Assembly: GCA_965228545.1 (NCBI GenBank)
Contig: OZ245822.1
Location: 1,736,001-1,800,000 of the forward strand
Direction: 5' to 3'
DNA from: HXMU1420-13 sp965228545
GTDB taxonomy: Bacteria > Bacteroidota > Rhodothermia > Balneolales > Balneolaceae
DNA length: 64,000 nt
Part shown: positions 42,875 through 51,458 of the stretch, in pieces
Layout: each line of letters begins with the position of its first letter
How positions within the stretch are numbered: position 1 is the first letter of the stretch
Position numbers and translations under genes: made by a program
Notes under the pieces: model-generated
Database searches by the model: none
The model's input: only the letters and a program-made list of their open reading frames with translations
Told to the model about the DNA's origin: nothing

Positions 42875-45109
42875 CTAAAACCGATACGTATAACTCACTT
42901 TCATAATCCCGGCTTGATTAATGGTTTCATATCGGCCCAGAGGATTTTCTTCCCAATTGTGATTATACACAAAGAATAAGTCCGAGCCCGGAGTGATTAT
43001 CCATCGTAACCGATTATTCATTCCCACTTCATTACTTAGATTATCATATTGAACATTGGTGGTAAGGAACAATTCGGTGGTTAAATCCCAAATTCCTTCA
43101 AAAAGAAAAAGATTCGCATTAAAATCGCCCTCCGGTAGCCTTATCATACTTCGTTCGAAGCTGGGAGTAAGCTCAACTCCCGGAATGGGACGTAATCGAA
43201 TGCCTCCTTCAATTTCTGTATAAGTACCCGACCAAAAACCTCCGTACTCAACTTCAAAACCGGCTGAAACTTTTCGAAACTCTGCTGTTTCGGCACCCAA
43301 TTCTGCTACCCAATTTGTATAATCGCCGGCTGGGATAATTATGCTTCCATCCCGTTTGATATCGAAAGGGCGATCGAGCAACTCATAGTTTCTACCCACA
43401 TCTAGCGCGATTTCTTCGCCTGATGAAAACTGCACTTCGCCCAATGTGAAAATTAATTCCTGAGTTAATAATGTGAAATCCAGATCCATAAGATGTTCGA
43501 AGCGAATACCCCACTCAACCTGATCAATAACTTTACTATTTGCAAATTGAGGAGCAAAACCAATCGAAGGTTGAAGTCGGCGAAAACCAACTCTACGCGC
43601 AAAACCAACCGCCGGATCAAAAGCATCTCCAAATTCGCGGTACGAAACATGACCAAACCACGGTCGGTTTGGGAAATTTAATCGGATTCCACGTGAGGAT
43701 CGATCGGAAATGGAGGTTGAATCATCGCTTACAGTTGAAGGATTGTGAAACACATAAAAGGCCTGAAATTGTAGGTTTTTATCGCCAAGAAAAGTGGATG
43801 TGGCAAGCTCTAAATCTGTTCCAAATGTATGTCGATCCTGAATATCTGTACCTTGAAGTTCATCCGTTGATCGCCGTGTGTAAATAACACCGATTGTACT
43901 TTCTTGGCCAATATTTCTCTTCGCACGGGCAACGGTAAAATTCTCCACGGGCGTGGCACCACTTTCTCCTGTTTGTACATGCATTAAGGCCAGATTATTC
44001 GAGCCCACATTCCCCAGTAACCTAGCGCCAAAAGTAATTGGAATGGGATTCCCTTGATCTAAGCCAATTCTTCGACTGAAATATGGGTTTATTCCACTGC
44101 TTGGTGCGAACGAGTAGATATTAGCTCCCTCCAAAAAGAAATCTCTGCGCTCAGGAAATGCAATGGCAAAGCGAGTTAAGTTTACCTGTCGTTGATCAAC
44201 TTCGGCTTCTGCAAAATCGGTGTTAAACGTTAGGGATGCCTTTAAACTTGGCGTGATACTGTAGTTGATATCTAGCCCTGCATCAGGATTAATTTCTACT
44301 TCAGATTGGTTTATCGTTGCATCTTTAGAAACGGGTAAAATCCCAAAAGGAACTACTTCTAAGCCTAACCCTTGAGAAACGCCGGTGAGTCCGCTAAGCA
44401 CACCTGCGTTTTGTGGTCGTGAAATCCCTTGATTTCGTCTATGTCCGGTCCATAAAACTGTTTCGTTTTTCCGACGGATTACACGCATGAAGTTTACGCC
44501 CCATTGTTGGCTATTTTCATCAAAATTAAGCGAACTAAACGGGATTTTGATTTCGGCAGACCATCCAAATTCGCCGATGTATGTTCGGGCATCCCAAATG
44601 CCGTCCCAACTCAGATTGATTCCGCCACCCTGACCAGTACTCACCAAGCCATCCGTGCGCATTCCGTTTGGGTTGATTTCCATGAAATACGCATTCCTCT
44701 GATCGTTGAAGGTGTCAAAAATCCACACAAAGCGCTCATCTGCAGTAATTCGCTGATCCCGTCGTTTTTGAAAAGCTTTAATTTGATCGGGTTCGCTATC
44801 AAATAATATAACCCCGATGTAAAGGTTTTTATCGTCGAAGGTGATTCTCACCTCTGTTTTTTCAGTTGCAGCCGCACCTTCTACAGGAGCTTGTTGGGTG
44901 AATCCTGTTGCAGCAGGAATACTGTTCCAGAACAACTCATCTAGCTTTCCATCAAATTTAAAATCGGATTGTTCCTGCGCACTCATCCGAACAGACTGAA
45001 TCACTTTCGAATCGGAATCATCTACAAATTGAAAAGCCATCACCGATTGAGTAGACAGTGAAATAAATAACAGTAATAAAAAAGCGCTTATCGTTTTAAT
45101 AGCTTTCAT
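42875..45109 (-). CDS. DUF5916 outer-membrane protein with CBM9-like domain
   Basis: A 744-residue exported protein. After a signal peptide (about 1-26) comes a CBM9-like domain (FKFDGKLDELFWNSIPAATG, YIGVILFDSEPD, about 45-220). The rest is a long DUF5916 beta-strand-rich region that looks like an outer-membrane barrel (FAIAFPERRDFFLEGANIYS, FFVYNHNWEENPLGRYE), ending in an aromatic strand KVSYTYRF. The function of the family is unknown. A TTG nine codons upstream is in frame, but the ATG at 45109 is the proper start of the signal peptide. Confidence 0.87.
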   Translation of the reverse strand: MKAIKTISAFLLLLFISLSTQSVMAFQFVDDSDSKVIQSVRMSAQEQSDFKFDGKLDELFWNSIPAATGFTQQAPVEGAAATEKTEVRITFDDKNLYIGVILFDSEPDQIKAFQKRRDQRITADERFVWIFDTFNDQRNAYFMEINPNGMRTDGLVSTGQGGGINLSWDGIWDARTYIGEFGWSAEIKIPFSSLNFDENSQQWGVNFMRVIRRKNETVLWTGHRRNQGISRPQNAGVLSGLTGVSQGLGLEVVPFGILPVSKDATINQSEVEINPDAGLDINYSITPSLKASLTFNTDFAEAEVDQRQVNLTRFAIAFPERRDFFLEGANIYSFAPSSGINPYFSRRIGLDQGNPIPITFGARLLGNVGSNNLALMHVQTGESGATPVENFTVARAKRNIGQESTIGVIYTRRSTDELQGTDIQDRHTFGTDLELATSTFLGDKNLQFQAFYVFHNPSTVSDDSTSISDRSSRGIRLNFPNRPWFGHVSYREFGDAFDPAVGFARRVGFRRLQPSIGFAPQFANSKVIDQVEWGIRFEHLMDLDFTLLTQELIFTLGEVQFSSGEEIALDVGRNYELLDRPFDIKRDGSIIIPAGDYTNWVAELGAETAEFRKVSAGFEVEYGGFWSGTYTEIEGGIRLRPIPGVELTPSFERSMIRLPEGDFNANLFLFEGIWDLTTELFLTTNVQYDNLSNEVGMNNRLRWIITPGSDLFFVYNHNWEENPLGRYETINQAGIMKVSYTYRF

Positions 45110-45276
45110 AAATGTCCTAATATTGTTGTCGCACAAAATAATGAACTCTGATCCTTCGCTCGGTAAAACTTTGTGATTGCACTACACTCTTAATCATTGC
45201 CATGTAATGAAGAGTTAATTCTGCCACGAAAGAACTAAAACACGGATTTTGCATGTATTAGTCTCAATCTTCAAAT

Positions 45277-45348
45277 CGTAATTCGTTACTCGTTATTCGG
45301 AGGTCGTTCACAGCCATGAATCGTAATTCGCTACTTGCTACTCAAACT
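45277..45348 (+). repeat. Degenerate heptad region upstream of the APC permease
   Basis: Two blocks of 7-bp periodicity: CGTAATT, CGTTACT, CGTTATT, CGGAGGT, CGTTCAC (45277-45311), then TCGTAAT, TCGCTAC, TTGCTAC, TCAAACT (45321-45348). It lies in the 273-bp gap between the divergent DUF5916 and permease genes; no gene is present there. Confidence 0.7.
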
Positions 45349-45382
45349 TCATCGGTTCGCTAAAATCCTCTACATTCCGCCT

Positions 45383-46681
45383 ATGCAAAATCAATCTTCT
45401 ACTCTCGAAAACGAAAAACTTCCACGACAGCTCGGCGTTTGGGGCATTTGGTTACTTGTAGTTAACGGACTAATTGGCGCCGGAATTTTTGGTCTTCCAA
45501 GCGGTGCCTCAGCATTAGCAGGAGATTATAGCGTCTGGATTTATGTTATTTGCGCCACACTTATGCTTCCTGTAATTCTTAGTTTTGCTGAAGCAGGTTC
45601 ATATTTCCGGGGCACTGGCGGACCGGTTCGTTACGGAACAGAAGCTTTTGGTCCATTTATCGGATTTCAGGCCGGTTGGTTGTATTACATGGCGCGACTT
45701 ATTTCCTTTTCTGCCAATTCTGTGCTTTTAGTAGAAAGTATCGGCTTCTTTTTTGCACCAGCTGGGGAAGGCGTTGGGCGATTAATTGCTCTTGCCCTGA
45801 TTTGCGGTGGATTGACCTTCGTAAATGTCCTCGGATCCGTTGAATCCATTCGCTCTTTAGCCATCTTTACCGTAATCAAATTTTCGGTGCTCATCTTGCT
45901 GGTTTTCGGAGGGTTGGTGATGCTGGGATCAGAAGTGCTTCCCTCTTTTGAACAATCTACTCCACTCTTTACCGAAATAGGAGCGGCCACGTTATTACTG
46001 ATTTATGCTTTTGTTGGCTTTGAAGGTGGTGTAGTGCCTGCCGGTGAGACTAAAAATCCGGAAAAGGACATGCCAAAGGCACTCATCCTTGGTTTATGTT
46101 CTATTGTAATACTCTATATGTTCATTCAATTAGTAGCCGAAGCGGCGGTTCCGAATATAGCTTCTTCAGAATCACCATTATTGGATGCATCTTCAGCCCT
46201 ATTCGGAGACATTGGCGCAGTTATACTGATGGTAGGAATTGTGACCTCAGTTACTGCAAATCTGATGAGTAATATGTTTTCCTCGCCGCGACTTACCTAT
46301 GCATTAGCGCTCGATAAATCGTTACCGGGATGGTTTGGTAAGGTTCATCCAAAATTGTTAACCCCGGCAAATTCTGTTGTCTTTTTTGGTTTGATAACGT
46401 TCCTTGGCGCTGCTTTTAGTTCGTTTACCGTACTTGCTGCTATGACAGTCCTTTCCAGATTATTTCTATACATCATAACTTGTGCGGCGATTCCCAAACT
46501 GCGTTCGAAGTTTAAATCTGAGAAAAGTTTTGTTTTAAAAGGCGGCTTTCTCGTCCCAATTCTTGGAATCGTTGCCTGTATCTGGCTGATGTTTCAAGTT
46601 AGTTTCACCAATATTTGGATGACAATCCTTTTTATACTGATCGGTAGCGTATTATTTTGGCTAGGTCGACGAGGTAATTAA
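45383..46681 (+). CDS. APC-family amino acid permease
   Basis: A 432-residue permease with about 12 transmembrane helices. The APC superfamily signature is in TM1, VVNGLIGAGIFGLPSGASAL, where the unwound GAGIF segment binds substrate amino groups. GFEGGVVPAGETKNPEKDMP lies after TM6 and FSSPRLTYALALDKSLPGWF after TM8. The substrate amino acid is unknown. The frame extends to a TTG at 45335 inside the heptad region; the ATG at 45383 is preferred. The stop codon is 4 bp before a heptamer array. Confidence 0.9.
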   Translation: MQNQSSTLENEKLPRQLGVWGIWLLVVNGLIGAGIFGLPSGASALAGDYSVWIYVICATLMLPVILSFAEAGSYFRGTGGPVRYGTEAFGPFIGFQAGWLYYMARLISFSANSVLLVESIGFFFAPAGEGVGRLIALALICGGLTFVNVLGSVESIRSLAIFTVIKFSVLILLVFGGLVMLGSEVLPSFEQSTPLFTEIGAATLLLIYAFVGFEGGVVPAGETKNPEKDMPKALILGLCSIVILYMFIQLVAEAAVPNIASSESPLLDASSALFGDIGAVILMVGIVTSVTANLMSNMFSSPRLTYALALDKSLPGWFGKVHPKLLTPANSVVFFGLITFLGAAFSSFTVLAAMTVLSRLFLYIITCAAIPKLRSKFKSEKSFVLKGGFLVPILGIVACIWLMFQVSFTNIWMTILFILIGSVLFWLGRRGN

Positions 46682-46684
46682 AAT

Positions 46685-46723
46685 CTGGTTTCTGGTTGCT
46701 GGTTGCTGGTTGCTGGTTGCTGG
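46685..46723 (+). repeat. Heptamer array CTGGTTG after the APC permease
   Basis: One variant and four perfect CTGGTTG units plus a partial unit begin 4 bp after the permease stop codon. Confidence 0.92.
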
Positions 46724-46753
46724 AAAATAAAATCACACTTTTCACACCACGAG

Positions 46754-46809
46754 CTCACGCCTCACGCCTCACGCCTCACGCCTCACGCCTCACGCCTCAC
46801 GCCTCACGC
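46754..46809 (+). repeat. Eight-copy heptamer array CTCACGC
   Basis: Eight perfect units end exactly at the stop codon of the TauE-like gene (minus strand, 46810-46812). Together with the CTGGTTG array it fills the gap between the two convergent genes; the two units are unrelated in sequence. Confidence 0.95.
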
Positions 46810-47565
46810 CTAAAAAATATTAGATCCAAGAATATAGATTCCCATTACCACTAGAAAATAACCAAAGCCTTTTTTTAGTGTTTTCTGAGGTACATAGCGG
46901 CCAACTCTTCCTCCAACAAAACTGCCGATGATCCCGACTACAGTGAATATTCCAAGCAACTCCCAGTTTACATCCAGGCTTTCTGCCCGAAGAACATCCA
47001 GGTATTTATAAAATCCCAGTGTGCTTTTAGCTGCAATTATGAACAGGCTTGTTCCAACTGCCACGCGCATATCAAGTCCGGCAACTAACACTAATGCAGG
47101 AATAATCAAAAACCCACCACCAACGCCAACCAATCCGGTTATAATACCTACAACGAGTCCTTCAATAATCAAAAGATATTTCGAAACATTGAGCTTCTTT
47201 TCCGGATCCGCATTGTCTCCATTTTTTATCATCATACCGGCTGCTAGTATCATCACTACGGCAAAGATCAATAACTGAGTAGTTCCACTCAAATAACTAG
47301 ATAAAGCTGCACCACCGTAGGTCCCTGCCATTCCAGGTATTCCAAAAAAGATCACACTCTTCCAGTCAACTTCTTTACGAACAGCATAAGGAATCATGCC
47401 AACCATGCTAATAGCGGCTACGATTCCGAGCGACTCGGCAATCGCAACCTTTTCCGGTTCTCCTACTAAATAAACAAGTACAGGCACCGTCAAAATGGAA
47501 CCACCAGAGCCGAGAAGCCCCAGTGAAATTCCAATTAATAAAGCACCCAATAGGGCCCAAAACAT
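46810..47565 (-). CDS. TauE/SafE-family sulfite/organosulfonate exporter-like protein
   Basis: A 251-residue membrane protein with about 7-8 helices and the TauE/SafE repeats: LLGSGGSILTVPVLVYLVGE in the first half and LVGVGGGFLIIPALVLVAGL in the second. Members export sulfite or related sulfur anions. It is the last gene of a sulfur cluster, 1 bp downstream of the metallo-beta-lactamase/rhodanese gene, where removal of sulfite made by persulfide oxidation would make sense (inference). Confidence 0.9.
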   Translation of the reverse strand: MFWALLGALLIGISLGLLGSGGSILTVPVLVYLVGEPEKVAIAESLGIVAAISMVGMIPYAVRKEVDWKSVIFFGIPGMAGTYGGAALSSYLSGTTQLLIFAVVMILAAGMMIKNGDNADPEKKLNVSKYLLIIEGLVVGIITGLVGVGGGFLIIPALVLVAGLDMRVAVGTSLFIIAAKSTLGFYKYLDVLRAESLDVNWELLGIFTVVGIIGSFVGGRVGRYVPQKTLKKGFGYFLVVMGIYILGSNIF

Positions 47566-47566
47566 A

Positions 47567-48982
47567 TTAAGCCTGTACCAAACGGTTAGTACGCTCTAAC
47601 CAAGGCTCCACTAAATCATCTACGTAATATACAGTGTGGCCTTTTCTTTCCAGAAGTGAACTAGCCGCAGATGCCCTAGCACCTGATTTACAATGCACAA
47701 TTACAGGTTGATTGGATGGAACTTCTTCCATTCGATCAAGCAATCGAGTATGTGCAATATTTAGCGCTCCTTCGCCATGACCATCGTCAAATTCTGATTT
47801 TTTACGTACATCCAATAAGGTATAGCCACCTTTTTGAAGTAACTCATCAACCTGATTAAAATTAACCGTTTCGGTTGATACCAGCTCAGTATCGCTATCC
47901 ATCAAATCGGCCGGAGTGGCAAACCCTTTGATGTTATCTAATCCTATCCTGATCAGATCAACAACAGCTTCTTCCACTTTCGACTCGTCGATAATGAGGT
48001 AGATATCCTGATCTTCGTTCACATACGATCCTGCAATAGTATTAAAGGTCTTGTTCATCATTGCTAGGATGGAACCTTTGATATGCCCCGACATAAATTC
48101 GGTGCGATTACGGGTATCAATAACAACCCCATCACCATTCTTTGTAGCTGCAACAATTTCTGAAATAGCCATATAATTAGGTTTTGGTAACTTACCCAGC
48201 ACTTTGGGGCCTAATTTATTGTCGCGCTTCATCCGTGCAAAATACAATGGGGGTTCCGGTTGTCCGTCGAGAATGAAATCGACGAAACTCTTTTCATTTA
48301 TAGCAGATGCAATTGATTGATTAAACTTCTGCTCATATCCAACGGTTGATTTTGGCACAGCTCCAAGTGCTTTCCCACAGGCTGAACCGGCACCATGTCC
48401 GGGCCACAGTTGTAGGTATTCGGGAAGCGATTTAAACTTTTCCAAGCTTTTGTACATCACTTTTGCCGAACCTTCCATTGCACCAACTTGCCCAGCTGCT
48501 GTTTCCAGCAAATCAGGTCTACCCACATCACCAACAAAAACGAAATCTCCTGAAAGGATACCCATAGGTTTATCGGTAGCAGCTCCATCAGTAACCAAAT
48601 AGCTAACGTGCTCTGGGGTATGCCCCGGACTGTGAACCGTAGTGAATTTTATATTACCGATGTTGAATTCATCACCGTCTTTTAACAGTTGATAATCGTA
48701 TTCGCTTCCAATGATGTATTCATATTTCCAATCAGCATCGCCTTCGTCAGAAACGTACACTTTGGCACCTTTTTCAGCGAACTCTCTTACACCCGACAGA
48801 TAATCTGCATGGATGTGTGTTTCGGCAACAGCTACAATTTTGAGCCCATGTTTATCGGCTAACTTTTCGTAGCGCTCGATATCTCTCATCGGATCCACCA
48901 CGATGGCTTGCCCATTGCGTTGGCAACCAATTACATATGCATATTGTGCTAATTTCTCTTCAAATATTTGTTCAAAAAACAT
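47567..48982 (-). CDS. Metallo-beta-lactamase / double rhodanese persulfide-metabolising enzyme (CstB-like)
   Basis: A 471-residue fusion. The MBL domain (about 1-250) has the persulfide-dioxygenase metal motif ETHIHADYLSGVREF, then HSPGHTPEHVSYL and GDFVFVGDVGRPD. The first rhodanese (about 270-360) lacks a Cys in its loop (DTRNRTEFMSGHIKGS region is present). The second (about 380-465) has the active VIVHCKSGARASAAS loop. This order is that of CstB-type enzymes, which oxidise persulfide and yield thiosulfate or sulfite. It is flanked by transporters of the same pathway, so a role in sulfide/persulfide detoxification is likely. Confidence 0.93.
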   Translation of the reverse strand: MFFEQIFEEKLAQYAYVIGCQRNGQAIVVDPMRDIERYEKLADKHGLKIVAVAETHIHADYLSGVREFAEKGAKVYVSDEGDADWKYEYIIGSEYDYQLLKDGDEFNIGNIKFTTVHSPGHTPEHVSYLVTDGAATDKPMGILSGDFVFVGDVGRPDLLETAAGQVGAMEGSAKVMYKSLEKFKSLPEYLQLWPGHGAGSACGKALGAVPKSTVGYEQKFNQSIASAINEKSFVDFILDGQPEPPLYFARMKRDNKLGPKVLGKLPKPNYMAISEIVAATKNGDGVVIDTRNRTEFMSGHIKGSILAMMNKTFNTIAGSYVNEDQDIYLIIDESKVEEAVVDLIRIGLDNIKGFATPADLMDSDTELVSTETVNFNQVDELLQKGGYTLLDVRKKSEFDDGHGEGALNIAHTRLLDRMEEVPSNQPVIVHCKSGARASAASSLLERKGHTVYYVDDLVEPWLERTNRLVQA

Positions 48983-49006
48983 CTTCTTATCCTTCTAAAT
49001 TTAACG

Positions 49007-49414
49007 TTAATGAGGGAGCTTGCTTTGCAGAACTCCATAAACCCCTGCCCCGGCAATGGCCGCCAACAAAGGCACAATAAAAATCAAATAACCTGTCCCG
49101 ATTAAGGCATATAACGGCCCCGGGCAGGCACCAACAATTGCCCAACCAAGCCCGAATATCGTTCCACCAATAATATAGCGGGTTGTTAGGCTATTATCCT
49201 TAGGCTTGATAGAAATTTCATTACCACTAAAATCTTTGATATTCCATCTCTTGATGAGCTGCGTACCAATTAAACCAACCAAAATGGCTGAGCCAATTAC
49301 GCCATACATGTGAAACGCATCAAACAAAAACATTTCTTGAATACGAAACCACGATACTACTTCCGACTTGATCAGAATGAATCCAAAAACGATTCCTGCT
49401 GCTATAAATCTCAT
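49007..49414 (-). CDS. YeeE/YedE-type half transporter (DUF6691)
   Basis: A 135-residue membrane protein with about four helices. The key sequence is IVGACPGPLYALIGTGYLIF, with a Cys that in YeeE/YedE-type transporters relays thiosulfate or sulfur. It is the partner of the next half-gene upstream (7 bp gap), and the two together correspond to the two-subunit PmpA/PmpB-like arrangement. Import of thiosulfate or other sulfur species for the MBL-rhodanese enzyme is the likely role. Confidence 0.87.
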   Translation of the reverse strand: MRFIAAGIVFGFILIKSEVVSWFRIQEMFLFDAFHMYGVIGSAILVGLIGTQLIKRWNIKDFSGNEISIKPKDNSLTTRYIIGGTIFGLGWAIVGACPGPLYALIGTGYLIFIVPLLAAIAGAGVYGVLQSKLPH

Positions 49415-49421
49415 GTCTCTC

Positions 49422-49985
49422 TTAGTTTAAGATTAGTGGTAAAATGAAATAGGTACTGATGATACCTCCTACGAAAAACCCAACTACTGCTATCAGTGAG
49501 GCTTTTTGAAGTGTGGCCAATCCTGTAATGGCATGGCCGGAAGTACAACCGGATGCGTATCGAGTTCCAAATCCAATTAAAAGTCCGCCCAGCACCAGCA
49601 TTACAATTCCTTGTGTAGATCCTAGTACTTCCCAATTGAAAAGCTCAACTGGAACAAACCCACTGAAATTCGTGATGCCTAAATCTCGTAAGTGAGAAAC
49701 AGTACTGTCGGCGATTTGGATGGTGTAACCTTCGGGCGTAAAAAACGATGCCAATACGCCACCCAGAATAATTCCAAGGGAAAGCTGTAAGTGCCACTTT
49801 CCTTTTGATTTCCAATCGTAATCGAAATATGGAAATTTTTTAGGTAACACCGCAGCACACATGTGCTGAAAACTCGATGAGATACCAAATGTTTTATTTC
49901 CTACAATCAAAAGCAGTGGCAGGGTAAGCCCGATTAACGGCCCCGCTACGTACCAAGGCATAGGTTGTGATAAATAGTCTAACAT
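49422..49985 (-). CDS. YeeE/YedE-family thiosulfate/sulfur transporter subunit
   Basis: A 187-residue membrane protein of the YeeE/YedE family with helices at both ends and GFGTRYASGCTSGHAITGLA, the conserved Cys motif of this sulfur-transport family. It is the first gene of the sulfur operon, divergent from the GntR regulator with a 94-bp shared control region. A strong dyad operator lies there, so it is probably repressed by that regulator. Confidence 0.9.
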   Translation of the reverse strand: MLDYLSQPMPWYVAGPLIGLTLPLLLIVGNKTFGISSSFQHMCAAVLPKKFPYFDYDWKSKGKWHLQLSLGIILGGVLASFFTPEGYTIQIADSTVSHLRDLGITNFSGFVPVELFNWEVLGSTQGIVMLVLGGLLIGFGTRYASGCTSGHAITGLATLQKASLIAVVGFFVGGIISTYFILPLILN

Positions 49986-50038
49986 TGTTTGTGTGATGTT
50001 TGATTTTTTTGTTGCTCAAGGATAAGAAGATGTGCTAT

Positions 50039-50062
50039 CTTGTTACAACATGTTATAACAAG
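50039..50062. promoter_or_regulatory. Dyad operator in the sulfur operon / GntR intergenic region
   Basis: Two adjacent 10-bp palindromes, TGTTACAACA and TGTTATAACA, form a longer 24-bp dyad with flanking CT and AG; only one base pair breaks its symmetry. It lies 18 bp before the gntR-like start and 54 bp before the divergent transporter start, an ideal position for a regulator that controls both. Confidence 0.78.
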
Positions 50063-50079
50063 AAGAATACCAAACCATT

Positions 50080-50868
50080 TTGATTGATTCCAGCATTCCA
50101 CGTCATCAGCAAATTGCTGACCACTTACGAACCGAAATTTCTGAAGGAGAATTTGCTCCCGGCGATAAGTTACCATCAGAAAAAAGATTATGCGATTATT
50201 TTAAAGTGAGCCGGATAACCGTTCGACAGGCATTAAAGGCGCTCGAAAACGACGGCCTCATCTACAAAAAACAAGGCCTAGGTGCTTTTGTTCGCGAAGA
50301 ACCGGCTTCGCCAAATCTAGTACAACTCACCGATTTCAACGAAGATATGCGCCGGGCCGGGCTGAGTAGTTCATCCAAATTACTATGGCATGGAAAAGTT
50401 GCCGGCGATGATAAAGTGAATTCCATTTTAGAAATTCCTCCTGAAAAAGCCTTAATGCGCTTAGATCGAATCCGTTTTGCTAACAATGTTCCCGTTGCTT
50501 TCGACAAAACCTGGCTTCCGGTAAGCTATGGGCATCTTTTATTAGATCAGGATTTAGAGCAGCGTACTATATATGAGATTCTTGAAGATGAGTATGACAT
50601 TCCTATAAAAGCGGGGCGTTATTCTATTACCGCTTCATTAGCCACTAAAGAGATTGCCAAACATCTAAGAATGAACGAACATGATCCTGTGCTTGAAATT
50701 AATCGATGTTCTAGAACCATTGGTGGGAAGAAAGTGTATTTCCAAACGCGATATAACAATCCCAATTACATCAGTTACGAAATGGAATTGTTTAGAGCTG
50801 ATGGAGAGGAAGGAAGTTCGCGCGATGGATTGCCTTTAAAGGAGTTTTGCCCAAAATTTAAGTTTTGA
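50080..50868 (+). CDS. GntR/HutC-family transcriptional regulator with UTRA domain
   Basis: A 262-residue regulator. The N-terminal winged helix (about 8-75) reads QQIADHLRTEISEGEFAPGD, KLPSEKRLCDYFKVSRITVR and QALKALENDGLIYKKQGLGA. The C-terminal UTRA ligand-binding domain (about 90-245) contains LMRLDRIRFANNVPVAFDKT and EINRCSRTIGGKKVYFQTRY. UTRA domains bind small ligands such as sugar phosphates or fatty acids; the ligand here is unknown. It has three Cys residues, so a redox or persulfide signal cannot be excluded. The start codon is TTG. The dyad upstream suggests autoregulation and control of the divergent sulfur operon. Confidence 0.92.
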   Translation: MIDSSIPRHQQIADHLRTEISEGEFAPGDKLPSEKRLCDYFKVSRITVRQALKALENDGLIYKKQGLGAFVREEPASPNLVQLTDFNEDMRRAGLSSSSKLLWHGKVAGDDKVNSILEIPPEKALMRLDRIRFANNVPVAFDKTWLPVSYGHLLLDQDLEQRTIYEILEDEYDIPIKAGRYSITASLATKEIAKHLRMNEHDPVLEINRCSRTIGGKKVYFQTRYNNPNYISYEMELFRADGEEGSSRDGLPLKEFCPKFKF

Positions 50869-50927
50869 TACTTAACACCGAATTCTATCTTAATAATTGT
50901 TAGCAATCGCAGATAAAGTTTAATACC

Positions 50928-51458
50928 ATGGATAATTGGGACAATGAATATCCTGCCTCATCAGAATATGTGAATTTTTATACCGGATATGTTGAGTTAG
51001 TAGAAAAAGGGAATATCATCAACATTCTGAATTCTCAAATGCATGAGCTATATACCCTAATTAATACCATTCCCGGCGATAAAGCTTTCTATGCGTATGC
51101 TCCCGAAAAGTGGACCATCAAAGAAGTAATCGGGCACATGATTGAAACGGAGCGAATGTTCAGTTTTCGCATTATGGCCATCAGCCGAGGTGAAAAACAA
51201 CCTTTACCCGGCATGGATCAGGATGAGTACATGGCCAATAACAACTACAACTCAAGAACTTTGGCAAATCTATCCAATGAGTATCTGGCTGTTCGCGTGT
51301 CAACGATTCACTTATTAAGTACCATGACCAAAGCCATGATCAATCAAAAAGGAAATGCCAGTGGATTTGATTTTACGGTTCGAGCATTAGCCTTTATCAT
51401 AGCAGGACATGAACGGCATCATATGAATGTAATTCGTGAAAAATACTTAGCCGATTAA
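50928..51458 (+). CDS. DinB-family protein (putative metal-dependent thiol transferase-like)
   Basis: A 176-residue DinB/YfiT-like four-helix protein. The metal-binding His residues lie in EVIGHMIETERMFSFRIMAI and AGHERHHMNVIREKYL. Typical family features include KAFYAYAPEKWTIKEVIGHM and DQDEYMANNNYNSRTLA. Members include bacillithiol- and mycothiol-dependent transferases; the cofactor and substrate are unknown here. Its last 4 bases overlap the convergent glycosyltransferase stop. Confidence 0.9.
   Translation: MDNWDNEYPASSEYVNFYTGYVELVEKGNIINILNSQMHELYTLINTIPGDKAFYAYAPEKWTIKEVIGHMIETERMFSFRIMAISRGEKQPLPGMDQDEYMANNNYNSRTLANLSNEYLAVRVSTIHLLSTMTKAMINQKGNASGFDFTVRALAFIIAGHERHHMNVIREKYLAD

Noticed and set aside
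41383..46809. Tandem arrays considered as CRISPR
   Set aside because: Units are 7 bp, directly adjacent with no spacers, and no cas genes are in the window.
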